Assembly: GCA_902168205.1 (NCBI GenBank)
Contig: CABHOK010000003.1
Span: 620,001-684,000, forward strand
Direction: 5' to 3'
DNA from: an uncultured Chitinophaga sp.
GTDB taxonomy: Bacteria > Bacteroidota > Bacteroidia > Cytophagales > Cyclobacteriaceae
Length of the DNA: 64,000 bases
Shown: in pieces, positions 1-9,577 of the stretch
How the letters are laid out: each line of letters starts with the position of its first letter
Position numbering within the stretch: the first letter of the stretch is position 1
The notes under the pieces: generated by a model
Seen by the model: the letters and a program-made list of their open reading frames with translations, nothing else
The model's database searches: none
Told to the model about the DNA's origin: nothing
Program-made: the position numbers and the translations under genes

Positions 1-1
1 T

Positions 2-463
2 ATACTGGCGTACCTCTCTGGTCGTATTGACTTCAGTAGTTACCTCAACATCATGTATATACCAAACCTGGCAGAGCTGGTAATTTTCTGTACAGCGTTT
101 GTAGGAGCGTGCCTTGGTTTCCTCTGGTACAATGCATACCCGGCACAGGTGTTCATGGGGGACACCGGAAGTTTGACTCTCGGTGGTGTAATTGCTGTGC
201 TGGCGCTCGCGGTGCGTAAAGAATTGCTGATCCCTGCGCTCTGCGGAATTTTCCTCATCGAAAATCTCTCGGTAATTATACAGGTATCATACTTCAAATA
301 TACCAAGAAGAAATACGGTGAAGGCAGACGAATCTTTTTGATGTCGCCCCTGCACCACCACTATCAAAAGAAAAATATACATGAAGCGAAAATTGTAACA
401 CGCTTCTGGATTGTAGGGATACTGCTGGCGATTATAACGCTGGCAACATTGAAATTGAGATAA
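2..463 (+). CDS. mraY: MraY, phospho-MurNAc-pentapeptide transferase (C-terminal part)
   Basis: Only the last 153 or so codons are present; the gene starts before the window. MraY is the membrane enzyme that moves phospho-MurNAc-pentapeptide from UDP to undecaprenyl phosphate, giving lipid I. Visible hallmarks are the FMGDTGS loop, the histidine motif SPLHHHYQ and several hydrophobic membrane segments, ending in a short basic tail. The reading frame is open from base 2. Its TAA stop overlaps the murD ATG by one base, so the two are almost certainly cotranscribed and coupled. Family assignment is certain; only the N-terminal part is unseen. Confidence 0.97.
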   Translation: MLAYLSGRIDFSSYLNIMYIPNLAELVIFCTAFVGACLGFLWYNAYPAQVFMGDTGSLTLGGVIAVLALAVRKELLIPALCGIFLIENLSVIIQVSYFKYTKKKYGEGRRIFLMSPLHHHYQKKNIHEAKIVTRFWIVGILLAIITLATLKLR

Positions 464-1815
464 TGAGCGAACGCATCGTCATATTGGGAGCAGGAGAGAG
501 CGGAACGGGAGCAGCATTGCTCGCGAAGCAGAAGGGCTTTGATGTTTTTGTATCAGACCAGGGTCAGATCAAAGACAAGTATAAAGCCGAACTGCAGCAG
601 CATGCTATTGCTTTTGAAGACGGCACGCACACGGAAGCATCTATACTCAATGCGCAGCTGGTGATTAAAAGTCCGGGTATACCGGATAAAGCGGAGATCG
701 TTAAAAAGATCAAAGCTGCCAATATACCGGTGATCGATGAGATTGAATTTGCGTCACGCTATATCAACGGGAAGATCATTGCTATAACCGGAACCAACGG
801 CAAGACTACCACTACACTGCTCACCTATCATTTACTGAAGAGTGCAGGGTATAATGTAGCACTGGCCGGCAATGTTGGTTTCAGTATGGCACGTCAGATC
901 ACCGAAAGAAGTTTTGACTGGTATGTGCTTGAAATGAGCAGCTTCCAGTTAGATGGTACCAAGAAGTTTAAGCCGGAGATCGGTATACTCTTGAATATTA
1001 CGCCTGATCACCTTGATCGGTACGAGTATACCATGCAGAAGTATATCGACTCCAAGTTCAGGCTCATTCAGCAGATGGATGCGAGCCAGCACTTTATATA
1101 CTATACCGATGACGCTGTGATAGCAACAGAGGTAGCCAGGAAAAATATACTTCCCAATCAGGTGAAAGTATCGCTGAAGAGCGATGCCAACACCAGGGCA
1201 TACTTCGATGGCGAGAAGATGCGTTTTAATCTGAAAGACAGCTTTGCCATAGCGCAATCAGAAACAACGCTGAAGGGGCCGCACAACCTGATCAATACCA
1301 TGGCGGCTGTTTCGGCTGCGTACCTCGCAGGCGTAAAACTCGAAGCCATTCGCGAGGGACTGAAGACCTTTATAAATGCACCACACCGACTTGAGTCTGT
1401 GGCGGTGATTAAAGGGGTTGAGTTTGTAAATGACTCAAAAGCAACCAATGTAGACTCGGTGGTATATGCACTGGGCAGCTATGAAAAACCGTTGATATGG
1501 ATTGCCGGTGGTGTAGATAAGGGTAACGACTATAACATTATAAAAGAAGACGTACGCAAGAAGGCACGCGCACTGATCTGTCTCGGTAAAGAGAATGACA
1601 AGCTGAAGAAAGCATTTGGCGATGTGGTTCCAGTGATACAGGAAACTCAAAGCGTGCAGGAGCTTGTGCGTATGGCCCTGGCGTTGGCAAAGGCTGGTGA
1701 TGTGGTGTTGCTCTCTCCGGCATGTGCAAGTTTTGATCTCTTTAAGAATTATGAAGATCGCGGAGATCAGTTTAGAAAAGCAGTACTGGACTTAAAGAAA
1801 GAAGCGGAGGCATAG
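463..1815 (+). CDS. murD: MurD, UDP-MurNAc-L-Ala:D-Glu ligase
   Basis: Cytoplasmic Mur ligase that adds D-glutamate to UDP-MurNAc-L-alanine using ATP. The 450-residue length is normal. The N-terminal nucleotide-binding fold begins with ILGAGESGTG, the ATP-binding loop GTNGKTTTT lies near residue 110, and the central domain has the NITPDHLDR motif. The C-terminal domain carries NDSKATN and the IAGGVDKG motif. The ATG overlaps the mraY stop, and ftsW follows after one base, so this is inside the dcw operon. Nothing unusual is seen. Confidence 0.98.
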   Translation: MSERIVILGAGESGTGAALLAKQKGFDVFVSDQGQIKDKYKAELQQHAIAFEDGTHTEASILNAQLVIKSPGIPDKAEIVKKIKAANIPVIDEIEFASRYINGKIIAITGTNGKTTTTLLTYHLLKSAGYNVALAGNVGFSMARQITERSFDWYVLEMSSFQLDGTKKFKPEIGILLNITPDHLDRYEYTMQKYIDSKFRLIQQMDASQHFIYYTDDAVIATEVARKNILPNQVKVSLKSDANTRAYFDGEKMRFNLKDSFAIAQSETTLKGPHNLINTMAAVSAAYLAGVKLEAIREGLKTFINAPHRLESVAVIKGVEFVNDSKATNVDSVVYALGSYEKPLIWIAGGVDKGNDYNIIKEDVRKKARALICLGKENDKLKKAFGDVVPVIQETQSVQELVRMALALAKAGDVVLLSPACASFDLFKNYEDRGDQFRKAVLDLKKEAEA

Positions 1816-1816
1816 T

Positions 1817-3010
1817 ATGGTTAAATTCAAAGAATGGGCTGACAAGAATCTGCAGGGTGACAAAGTTATCTGGGCAGTGGTGTTTGCATTGTCGATGATC
1901 AGTGTGCTTGTGGTATATAGTTCCATTGGTACGCTCGCCTATAAACATGCCAAGAGTCCGGAGTATCTGTTGATCAAACATACCATGACGGTGCTGGCTG
2001 GTTTAACTGCGATGTGGTTCGCCCACAAGATTGACTATAGATACTATTCGAAGATTTCCAAGTTTGCCCTGTGGATCAGTATACCGTTGCTGATATATAC
2101 TTTCACCAACGGTGTTACATTGAATGATGCTGCACGCTGGATACAAGTGCCGATCGTAGGATCATTTCAGCCTTCAGACTTTGCGAGTTTAGCGTTGATC
2201 GTGAACCTGGCGAGCATGTTGTCTAAACGCCAGCAGAATATAGATGATATCAAGGAATCATTGATTCCTATATTGTTCTGGTGCGGAATGATCTGCGGAT
2301 TGATCGCACTCACAAACTTGTCTACAGCCGTGTTGTTGCTCATCACGTGTATGTTGATCATGTTCATTGGTCGCGTGCCAACCAAATATTTAGCGATGCT
2401 GGTATTTGTTGGATTACTGTTCGGTGCACTGGCGATCAAGTTTGGTAGTCGCGGTGAGACAGCAAAGAACAGGATCACCAACTTCATCAATGGAACAGAG
2501 CTTCCATTCCAGGCCAAGCACGCGCGCATTGCCGTTGCAACGGGTGGAGTAGTGGGCAAAGGTCCGGGGAACAGCGATCAGCGAAATATACTTCCGCACC
2601 CGTACTCTGACTTTGTATATGCTATCGTGATTGAAGAGTATGGTATGCTGGGAGGTATCGTTGTATTAGCATTATATCTGTTGCTATTGCATCGGGGAAT
2701 GAAAGCGTCCTATAACAGTGAGCGAGCCTTCGGAGGTTTACTCTCGGCAGGGTTGTGTTTCGATCTCGTCTGTCAGGCCATGGTAAATATGGGGGTTGTG
2801 GTAGGGCTCGGGCCAATCACCGGACAACCTTTACCCTTAATATCAATGGGTGGTACATCCATGGTATTTACCGGCTTGTCTATTGGAATTGTATTGAGCG
2901 TGAGCCGCGGTGAACAGGATCGTGCATGGGCTGAGCAGACTGGTGAGGTAAATGAGAAAGACAAAGAAAAAGAACCGAAAAATGTGCCGGCAGCAAAAGC
3001 TGCAGCATAA
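1817..3010 (+). CDS. ftsW: FtsW, septal peptidoglycan glycosyltransferase (SEDS)
   Basis: Polytopic SEDS-family protein, 397 residues with about ten membrane segments, which polymerises lipid II at the septum with a class B PBP. The extracellular loop carries YSDFVYAIVIEEYG, including the conserved acidic residue, and the end of the membrane domain has PLPLISMGGTS. FQPSDFASL matches the family's FQPSE region with Asp in place of Glu. A charged cytoplasmic tail rich in Glu, Lys and Ala follows the last helix. It starts one base after the murD stop. Lying within the dcw cluster supports FtsW over its paralogue RodA. Confidence 0.96.
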   Translation: MVKFKEWADKNLQGDKVIWAVVFALSMISVLVVYSSIGTLAYKHAKSPEYLLIKHTMTVLAGLTAMWFAHKIDYRYYSKISKFALWISIPLLIYTFTNGVTLNDAARWIQVPIVGSFQPSDFASLALIVNLASMLSKRQQNIDDIKESLIPILFWCGMICGLIALTNLSTAVLLLITCMLIMFIGRVPTKYLAMLVFVGLLFGALAIKFGSRGETAKNRITNFINGTELPFQAKHARIAVATGGVVGKGPGNSDQRNILPHPYSDFVYAIVIEEYGMLGGIVVLALYLLLLHRGMKASYNSERAFGGLLSAGLCFDLVCQAMVNMGVVVGLGPITGQPLPLISMGGTSMVFTGLSIGIVLSVSRGEQDRAWAEQTGEVNEKDKEKEPKNVPAAKAAA

Positions 3011-3040
3011 TATATAGTATAGATAGAATAGAAATATAGC

Positions 3041-4156
3041 TTGAAGCAACAGCAACCATATAGATTAATCATTAGCGGAGGCGGTACCGGAGGACACATC
3101 TTCCCGGCCGTAGCGATTGCGAATACTTTTCGCGAGCGTTACCCCGATGCAGATATACTCTTTGTGGGTGCACAAGGCAGAATGGAAATGACACGTGTTC
3201 CGGAGGCGGGCTATAAAATCGTTGGACTTTGGATCAGCGGTTTGCAACGCAAGCTTACGTTGTCCAATCTGTTGTTCCCGATCAAGATGATCGTAAGCTA
3301 TATGAAAGCGCGCGCGATTGTAAAACAGTTCAAGCCGCATGCAGTTATCGGAACGGGTGGTTATGCCAGCGGCCCGATCATGATCGCAGCAACACGTGCT
3401 AATATACCTTCTCTTATACAAGAACAGAACTCATTCGCAGGTCTTGCCAATAAACAAGTAGCGAATAAAGTAAGCAAGGTATGTGTGGCGTATGACGGTA
3501 TGGAAAAGTATTTCCCGAAAGAGAAGATCGTATTTACCGGCAACCCGGTGCGTAAAGATATACTGAGCACAGATACAAAACGTGAGAAGGGAATAAGTCA
3601 CTTCGGTTTCAGCGGCAATGTAAAAACTCTGCTGATCATCGGGGGAAGTCTCGGGGCAAGAACGATCAACGAAAGTATACTCGCAGGTATCGGTAAACTG
3701 GGTGAAGCACAGATACAGGTGATCTGGCAAACCGGTAAAGGATATTTTGAAACTTATAAGAATCGGCTCGGCAGCTATGATACGAAGAAGATCCGCGTTC
3801 AGGATTTTGTTCGCGAGATGGACCTGGCCTATGCTGCTGCTGATGTGGTGATATCACGTTCCGGTGCACTGGCTGTATCCGAACTTTGCATCGCGAAGAA
3901 AGCATGTATACTGGTGCCGTCTCCCAATGTAGCGGAGGACCATCAGACCAAAAATGCAAAAGCATTGGCGGATAAAGATGCAGCGATACTGATTCCGGAT
4001 AAGGATGCAAACACAAGACTGGTAGATGAAGCGCTTCAGCTTTTGTTTGATGATAGCCGTGCTGAAAAACTTCGGGCTAATATTGCAAAACTTGCCAAGC
4101 CGAATGCCACGGAAGATATAATAAATGAAATAGAAAAATTAATAGCGCATACGTAA
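3041..4156 (+). CDS. murG: MurG, lipid II synthase
   Basis: Peripheral membrane glycosyltransferase that adds GlcNAc to lipid I, making lipid II. The N-terminal glycine loop SGGGTGGHIFPA, the second-domain glycine loop GGSLGARTIN and the UDP-GlcNAc region (SRSGALAVSELC) are all present, with the normal length of 371 residues. The best start is a TTG at 3041, immediately before the conserved N-terminal strand; no in-frame ATG gives a full protein. The 30-nt gap after ftsW is the only break in this part of the operon. The stop directly abuts the murC GTG. Confidence 0.97.
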   Translation: MKQQQPYRLIISGGGTGGHIFPAVAIANTFRERYPDADILFVGAQGRMEMTRVPEAGYKIVGLWISGLQRKLTLSNLLFPIKMIVSYMKARAIVKQFKPHAVIGTGGYASGPIMIAATRANIPSLIQEQNSFAGLANKQVANKVSKVCVAYDGMEKYFPKEKIVFTGNPVRKDILSTDTKREKGISHFGFSGNVKTLLIIGGSLGARTINESILAGIGKLGEAQIQVIWQTGKGYFETYKNRLGSYDTKKIRVQDFVREMDLAYAAADVVISRSGALAVSELCIAKKACILVPSPNVAEDHQTKNAKALADKDAAILIPDKDANTRLVDEALQLLFDDSRAEKLRANIAKLAKPNATEDIINEIEKLIAHT

Positions 4157-5551
4157 GTGAAGATCGAACAATACGATAATGTTTTTTTTCTCGGTATAGG
4201 TGGTATCGGCATGAGCGCCCTCGCACGGTGGTTTATGAAGAAAGGCCTGAAGGTTTCCGGCTACGATAAGACATCTACCAAGCTTACAGAAGCGTTGCAG
4301 CAGGAAGGTATGCAGATACACTTTGATGATAAAGTTGAACTGATACCAACCGAAGTGCGCGAACAAAAAGATAAAACGCTGGTAGTATTTACCCCGGCTA
4401 TTCCGAAAGACCACCAGGAGCACGCGTATCTCAAGGAGAAAGGCTATACCATTCTGAAACGCTCGGAAGTTTTAGGCCTGATCACCAAAGGATATAAAAC
4501 CATTGGTGTAGCGGGTACCCATGGCAAAACAACAACGTCATCCATGGTAGCGCACATTTTGAAATCGGCCGGTAGGGATATGGTTGGATTTTTAGGAGGT
4601 ATTACAACCAACTATAATTCGAACCTGGTCATGCAGGGCGATGTAAATCCGGATACACTGGTAGTGGTGGAAGCTGACGAGTTCGATCGTTCGTTCCTGC
4701 GGTTGTTCCCGCAGATCGCGGTGATCACCTCAGCCGATGCAGATCACCTGGATATATATGGTGATCATAACAGTCTGATCACTTCGTTTAAAGACTATAT
4801 CAAACAGATCAACAACGGAGGTTCGTTAATCATTCACGAATCAGTGGCAGAACTGCTGGCCAGTGATGTGAGCCACGTAAGTAAAAGTATATATAGCATG
4901 AGCCGGGGACAATTTTTTGCCGGCAACATTACCGCGATGAGTGGATTTTTTGAGTTCGACCTCCACGGATTTGGCAAGGTCGAGCACGTCAAGCTCGGTG
5001 TCCCTGGTTTTCATAACATTGAAAATGCAATTGCAGCTTCCATAGCAACACACTTGTGTGGTATAGATATAGCAACAATTGTAAAGGCGCTTGAAACATT
5101 TACAGGCGTAAAACGTAGGTTTGAATTTATTGTGAAAGGAAAGAAAGTTATCTATGTGGATGACTACGCACATCATCCGACAGAGATAGAAGCTTTCTTA
5201 CGTTCCATGAAATCGATGTATCCTTCGCGTAAGCTTACGGTTATATTCCAGCCGCACCTGTACTCACGCACGCGTGACTTTGCAGAAGGTTTTTCAAAGA
5301 GCCTGAGCCTGGCGGATGAATTATACCTGATGGATATATACCCGGCACGCGAACTGCCGATACCGGGTGTTGATTCCGATATGATCTTCCAGGATATAAC
5401 AAGTCCGGTGAAGTATCGCTGTAACAAAAGCGACCTGATGGAGAAATTAGGACACAGCGACCTGGATGTTATCGTAACGGTAGGAGCAGGCGATATCGAT
5501 ACATTTATTGAGCCTATAAAGGAATTGGTGCTGAGGAAGTATGAAGTTTAA
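4157..5551 (+). CDS. murC: MurC, UDP-MurNAc:L-Ala ligase
   Basis: First Mur ligase of the stem peptide, adding L-alanine to UDP-MurNAc with ATP. The N-terminal dinucleotide-like fold has GIGGIGMSALA, the P-loop GTHGKTTTS lies near residue 120, and the C-terminal domain carries YVDDYAHHPTEI and FQPHLYSRT. Length 464 is typical. The start is GTG directly after the murG stop. The 3' end overlaps ftsQ by 11 nt, which implies translational coupling. No missing residues were noticed. Confidence 0.97.
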   Translation: MKIEQYDNVFFLGIGGIGMSALARWFMKKGLKVSGYDKTSTKLTEALQQEGMQIHFDDKVELIPTEVREQKDKTLVVFTPAIPKDHQEHAYLKEKGYTILKRSEVLGLITKGYKTIGVAGTHGKTTTSSMVAHILKSAGRDMVGFLGGITTNYNSNLVMQGDVNPDTLVVVEADEFDRSFLRLFPQIAVITSADADHLDIYGDHNSLITSFKDYIKQINNGGSLIIHESVAELLASDVSHVSKSIYSMSRGQFFAGNITAMSGFFEFDLHGFGKVEHVKLGVPGFHNIENAIAASIATHLCGIDIATIVKALETFTGVKRRFEFIVKGKKVIYVDDYAHHPTEIEAFLRSMKSMYPSRKLTVIFQPHLYSRTRDFAEGFSKSLSLADELYLMDIYPARELPIPGVDSDMIFQDITSPVKYRCNKSDLMEKLGHSDLDVIVTVGAGDIDTFIEPIKELVLRKYEV

Positions 5552-6305
5552 GTTTAACCTGAAGCGTGAAGTCAAGATCGGTGCCGCTATACTTATTGTA
5601 CTGGCGATCATTGCTTTTACCGAACGCAGAAGAGGCGAGGTTTCGATAAAGGATATATCGGTAAAGATCGACAACGTTCATGAGAATCATTTCCTGGACG
5701 AAAGCGATGTAATGAAGCTGATGCAGCTGAACCAGGAAAATCTGAAAGGTGCTGAGATCACCACGGTAAACCTGAAAGAAGTTGAGAAGCGTGTAAAAGC
5801 AGAACCCTTTATAAAAGACGCGCAGTTATATAGCGACCTGAAGGGAAATGTAGTAGTGAATGTAGAGTTGCGCAGGCCGGTAGCCCGGATCGTTCGCAAC
5901 GATGGTCCGGACGGATATATAGCAGAGGATGGAAGAGTGATGCCGGTATCCGACAGATTTACGTCACGTGTAGTGCTGATCAGTGGTCCCTATATCCGTC
6001 AACTGCTGAAACAGAAAACTGTAGATGAAACGGAGGAAGGCAAGCAACTGCTGGAATTGATCAAAGCGATACGGGACGATGAGTTCTGGAGTGCACAGAT
6101 CGCTCAATTGGACATAGACAGTAAAGCACGCGTTACCATGTTCTCGCAGGTAGGTGATGAGCGCATCGAGTTCGGTAAACCCGATAACCTCGAAATGAAG
6201 TTCAAAAAGTTGAAGATATTCTATAAAGAAATTCTTCCGCGAATGGGCTGGAACAAATACAAGCGCGTGAACCTGGAGTACGAAGGGCAGATTGTAGCAG
6301 AATAG
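5541..6305 (+). CDS. ftsQ: FtsQ/DivIB, division protein with POTRA domain
   Basis: Bitopic inner-membrane division protein, 254 residues: a short basic cytoplasmic stretch, one membrane helix around residues 12-28, then a periplasmic POTRA-type domain (pattern VKRVKAEPFIKDAQ followed by LRRPVARI) and a C-terminal beta domain. FtsQ normally recruits FtsB/FtsL and the septal synthase complex. Sequence conservation in this family is low, so position between murC and ftsA, length and topology carry most of the weight. The start overlaps the murC end by 11 nt. A 90-nt leader containing a repeated element separates it from ftsA. Confidence 0.9.
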   Translation: MKFKFNLKREVKIGAAILIVLAIIAFTERRRGEVSIKDISVKIDNVHENHFLDESDVMKLMQLNQENLKGAEITTVNLKEVEKRVKAEPFIKDAQLYSDLKGNVVVNVELRRPVARIVRNDGPDGYIAEDGRVMPVSDRFTSRVVLISGPYIRQLLKQKTVDETEEGKQLLELIKAIRDDEFWSAQIAQLDIDSKARVTMFSQVGDERIEFGKPDNLEMKFKKLKIFYKEILPRMGWNKYKRVNLEYEGQIVAE

Positions 6306-6360
6306 AATTGAGACAACAAGACTGGAAACAGTATAGATCCCGAAAGGGAGATTTAAGAAG

Positions 6361-6395
6361 AAAGAAAACAACCACTATAAAAAAAGTTTACAACC
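6361..6395 (+). promoter_or_regulatory. ftsA leader, copy 1 of a duplicated 5' element
   Basis: The 17 bases at 6361-6377 recur exactly at 7776-7792 in front of ftsZ. In both copies the word AAAGTTTA follows and ends exactly 5 nt before the ATG; copy 1 has five more A/T bases between the two blocks. Identical placement relative to two start codons suggests a shared translational or regulatory leader. The function is inferred; the duplication is seen directly. Confidence 0.6.
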
Positions 6396-7715
6396 ATGGG
6401 ACAGGAAAAAATAGTAGTAGGGCTTGACATAGGCACAACCAAGATCTGTGCTATTGTTGGCCGTAAGAATGAATTCGGAAAACTCGAAGTGCTTGGCATG
6501 GGTAAAGCTGAGTCTGAGGGTGTGGTAAAGGGGATCGTTTTCAATATAGATAAGACTGTATATGCCATTGAGAAGGCGATTCGTGATGCCGGTGATCAGG
6601 CAGGGATTGATATAGGTGTGGTAAATGTAGGTATAGCTGGTCAGCACATCCGTTCATTCATACAACATGGTGGTATAACCCGTACTTCCAAGGAAGATGA
6701 AATTACTGTTGCCGATGTAGAACGCCTCACACAGGATATGTATCGCATGGTGGTTCCTCCCGGAAGTCAGATCATTCACGTAATGCCACAAGACTACATG
6801 GTTGATTATGAAGATGGTATTAAAGAACCGGTGGGTATGTCGGGTGTTCGTCTGGAAGCAGACTTCCACATCATTACAGCACAAACCAACGCGATCAATA
6901 ATATAAATAAATGTGTACGCAGAACAGGTCTGGAAATAGACGACCTGATCCTGGAACCACTGGCGTCCAGCCTGGCCGTGTTGAACGATGAGGAGAAAGA
7001 AGCCGGTGTATGTCTCATCGACATCGGTGGTGGTACTACAGATATAGCTATATTCTATGATAACATTATTCGTCACACAGCGGTGATCCCGTTTGGCGGT
7101 AACATTATCACCAATGATATCAAACAGGGATTGATGGTTCTGCCACAACAGGCAGAGCAATTGAAGACGCGCTTCGGAAAAGCTATAGCGGAAGAGGCAA
7201 GTCCAAATGAGATCGTTTCAATTCCGGGTATACGAAACCGTGCAGCCAAGGAGATCTCGGTAAAAAATCTTTCCAACATTATCGAAGCGAGAATGGAAGA
7301 GATTATCGAGATGGCGCATGCAGAGATTATAAGCTCTGGTTTTGAGAACCGGTTGGCTGGCGGAATTGTGATCACGGGTGGAGGTTCGCAGCTTGCAAAC
7401 CTCAAGCAACTGGTAGAGTATATGACCGGTATGGATACACGGATTGGATATCCGAACGAACATCTGGGCAAGAGTAAAATTGAAGCGATAAAGAGTCCTA
7501 TGTATGCTACGGCAGTAGGACTGGTGCTCGCTGGATTCCGGTCCTTGGACGAACGTGAAGACCGATACAAGGAAGCGCGCGAAGTAATAGCAGTGAAGAA
7601 TGCAGCTGCTGTGAAACCGAAGAAGCCCGTGTCATCGAAAAGTTTCTTCAACGACATCTTGAATAAGACCAAGAGTCTGTTGATCGATGATCTTGACGGA
7701 AAGAATGAATATTAA
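6396..7715 (+). CDS. ftsA: FtsA, actin-like division protein
   Basis: Actin-family ATPase that tethers FtsZ filaments to the membrane and recruits late division proteins. The N-terminal phosphate loop GLDIGTTKICAIVG, the second phosphate loop CLIDIGGGTTDIAIF and the adenosine motif VITGGGSQL are all present. Length 439 residues. The SHS2-like 1C domain follows the first motif. A basic C-terminal segment around SKSFFNDILNKTKSLL is a good candidate for the membrane-targeting amphipathic helix, followed by about ten more residues. It lies between ftsQ and ftsZ, as is standard. A leader shared with ftsZ precedes it. Confidence 0.97.
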   Translation: MGQEKIVVGLDIGTTKICAIVGRKNEFGKLEVLGMGKAESEGVVKGIVFNIDKTVYAIEKAIRDAGDQAGIDIGVVNVGIAGQHIRSFIQHGGITRTSKEDEITVADVERLTQDMYRMVVPPGSQIIHVMPQDYMVDYEDGIKEPVGMSGVRLEADFHIITAQTNAINNINKCVRRTGLEIDDLILEPLASSLAVLNDEEKEAGVCLIDIGGGTTDIAIFYDNIIRHTAVIPFGGNIITNDIKQGLMVLPQQAEQLKTRFGKAIAEEASPNEIVSIPGIRNRAAKEISVKNLSNIIEARMEEIIEMAHAEIISSGFENRLAGGIVITGGGSQLANLKQLVEYMTGMDTRIGYPNEHLGKSKIEAIKSPMYATAVGLVLAGFRSLDEREDRYKEAREVIAVKNAAAVKPKKPVSSKSFFNDILNKTKSLLIDDLDGKNEY

Positions 7716-7775
7716 AATGCGATCAGATGTAGGGCATTGAATATATAGTATATATTTTGCGCGCTGATCCGAAAA

Positions 7776-7805
7776 AAAGAAAACAACCACTAAAAGTTTA
7801 TAATC
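7776..7805 (+). promoter_or_regulatory. ftsZ leader, copy 2 of the duplicated 5' element
   Basis: Second copy of the element in front of ftsA: the 17-base block at 7776-7792 is identical, followed at once by AAAGTTTA at 7793-7800, with the ATG 5 nt later as at ftsA. Farther upstream, 7751-7759 reads TATATTTTG, a near match to the phylum's -7 element, so ftsZ may also have its own promoter in the 90-nt gap. Confidence 0.6.
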
Positions 7806-9386
7806 ATGTTTGAAACAGGATCCTACAAATTTGAAGTTCCGAAGCACAGCCAGACTCGGTCGATCATCAAGGTGATCGGTGTTGGCGGTGGCGGAAGCAA
7901 TGCTGTGAATCACATGTACAAACAAGGCATTAAAGATGTTGAGTTTATCGTGTGTAATACGGATAACCAGGCGCTGAATGGCAGCCCGGTGCCGAGTAAA
8001 CTTCAGATCGGTACCAACCTGACCGAAGGGTTGGGCTGTGGTGCAAACCCTGAAGTTGGAAAGAATGCTGCGCTTGAAAGCAAAGAGCAGATACGCGAAA
8101 TGCTGAACGGTACAAAAATGGTTTTTGTAACAGCAGGTATGGGCGGAGGTACAGGAACAGGTGCTGCTCCGGTAATCGCCAAGATCGCGAAAGATATGGA
8201 CATCCTTACCGTAGGAATTGTTACAGCTCCGTTCGGTTTCGAAGGAAAGAAAAAAACTGCGCAAGCCGAGCAGGGTATAGAAGCGCTGCGTCAGAACTGC
8301 GATACCGTACTGGTAATTTTGAATGACAAACTGCGCGAGATCTATGGTAATCTTTCGATCAACCAGGCTTTTGCACAGGCTGATAATATATTAACGACTG
8401 CTGCGAAAGGTATAGCAGAGATCATTACACTGGCAGGTTATGTAAACGTAGACTTCCAGGATGTGCGCACGGTAATGTTAAATGCCGGTGCTGCTGTTAT
8501 GGGATCTGTTGAGACACGTGGTGACAGCCGCGCGAAGAAAGCGGCTGAAGGTGCTCTAGCCTCTCCGTTGCTTGACAATCGCGACATCATGGGAGCGAAG
8601 AAAATATTGCTTTCCATTATCTCGGGTGTTGAAGCTGAGTTGCAGATGGATGAATTGTCTGAGATCACAGAGTATATACAGGAGCAGGCAGGTGAAGAAG
8701 CTGAGATGATCTTCGGTCACGGTGTTGATCCTGATCTGGGTGACAGAATCCGAGTGACTGTTATTGCTACCGGTTTTTTGTCAGATTCAAGAGTGACGCC
8801 TCCCGCTAAAAAACAGGAAGATGTAAAGAAGGTCCATGACCTCGATCGTTCACAAGGCTGGTTGTTCAACGGTAATGTTGACAGCTCGGTTAATAATTCT
8901 ATGAACGAGAAAAAGGATGTTGAACTGAAGAGCAAACAGCAGGAGCCTAAGCCTGAACGAAACGATGATAAGCCGATGGAACGTGAAGTTACATTCACAG
9001 GTCCGTTCAACAACAGAATGGATCCTCCTGCACGCACCGATGATGATGGCGAAGACAGTCTCTTTCGTGATGACGACTTTGATGTAACCTCTGTGCAGTA
9101 TGGCGACCAGGTTATCAATGATGATGGTATGATGGAGCTTCGTACTACGAAGCAACGTCTGGAGCAACAGGCGAAAGAGCGTCATGACAAGTTGAAGCAA
9201 GTGCGTAAGCCTGAAATGACGAAGGAAGAGTTCAATGAAAAGTGGTCGCTGCCGGCATACCTCCGGAGAGGTGTTAAGATGCAGGATGTGCCGCATTCAT
9301 CAGAACCTTTCATTTCGAAGTATAACCTGAATGATGATAACAACATCTTGGGTAACAACAAGTTTTTGCACGATAATGTAGATTAA
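7806..9386 (+). CDS. ftsZ: FtsZ, tubulin-like division GTPase
   Basis: Forms the cytokinetic ring. The tubulin signature GGGTGTGAAP lies near residue 113, and the T7 loop NVDFQDVRT is intact. The conserved GTPase core ends around residue 320. A long acidic, low-complexity linker follows, then the peptide LPAYLRR at about 482-488, which matches the usual C-terminal peptide binding FtsA. Here it is not terminal: about 38 further residues follow, ending NKFLHDNVD. Total 526 residues, longer than the roughly 380-400 of proteobacterial FtsZ. It is the last gene of the cluster before a terminator at 9578. Confidence 0.98.
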   Translation: MFETGSYKFEVPKHSQTRSIIKVIGVGGGGSNAVNHMYKQGIKDVEFIVCNTDNQALNGSPVPSKLQIGTNLTEGLGCGANPEVGKNAALESKEQIREMLNGTKMVFVTAGMGGGTGTGAAPVIAKIAKDMDILTVGIVTAPFGFEGKKKTAQAEQGIEALRQNCDTVLVILNDKLREIYGNLSINQAFAQADNILTTAAKGIAEIITLAGYVNVDFQDVRTVMLNAGAAVMGSVETRGDSRAKKAAEGALASPLLDNRDIMGAKKILLSIISGVEAELQMDELSEITEYIQEQAGEEAEMIFGHGVDPDLGDRIRVTVIATGFLSDSRVTPPAKKQEDVKKVHDLDRSQGWLFNGNVDSSVNNSMNEKKDVELKSKQQEPKPERNDDKPMEREVTFTGPFNNRMDPPARTDDDGEDSLFRDDDFDVTSVQYGDQVINDDGMMELRTTKQRLEQQAKERHDKLKQVRKPEMTKEEFNEKWSLPAYLRRGVKMQDVPHSSEPFISKYNLNDDNNILGNNKFLHDNVD

Positions 9387-9577
9387 GCAAGAGTACATCT
9401 ATACTAAATGTAGGTATAGGTGTCTTAGAAGATATGGCACTTCGGCACGACAGGTCATTTACTCCATTCGTAGTGGTTGTTGGTTGTAAATATTTTTTGC
9501 CGGTGTCGGGTGCCAATTTTTTAAAGTGTAGTGGCGCGAATTTTTTGTCCTGACCCGGTTGGGATCGCGCAAGGCAG
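9387..9577. other. ftsZ 3' untranslated region
   Basis: No plausible gene in this stretch. It contains short self-complementary pieces (GGCACttcgGCAC near 9435-9447; GCGCGA near 9533 facing TCGCGC near 9565) and T-runs. It may be a structured 3' UTR leading into the terminator at 9578; I cannot assign it to a known RNA family. Confidence 0.35.

Noticed and set aside
7073-7672. 199-codon minus-strand frame inside ftsA
   Set aside because: Shadow of the ftsA codon pattern; no recognisable protein features.
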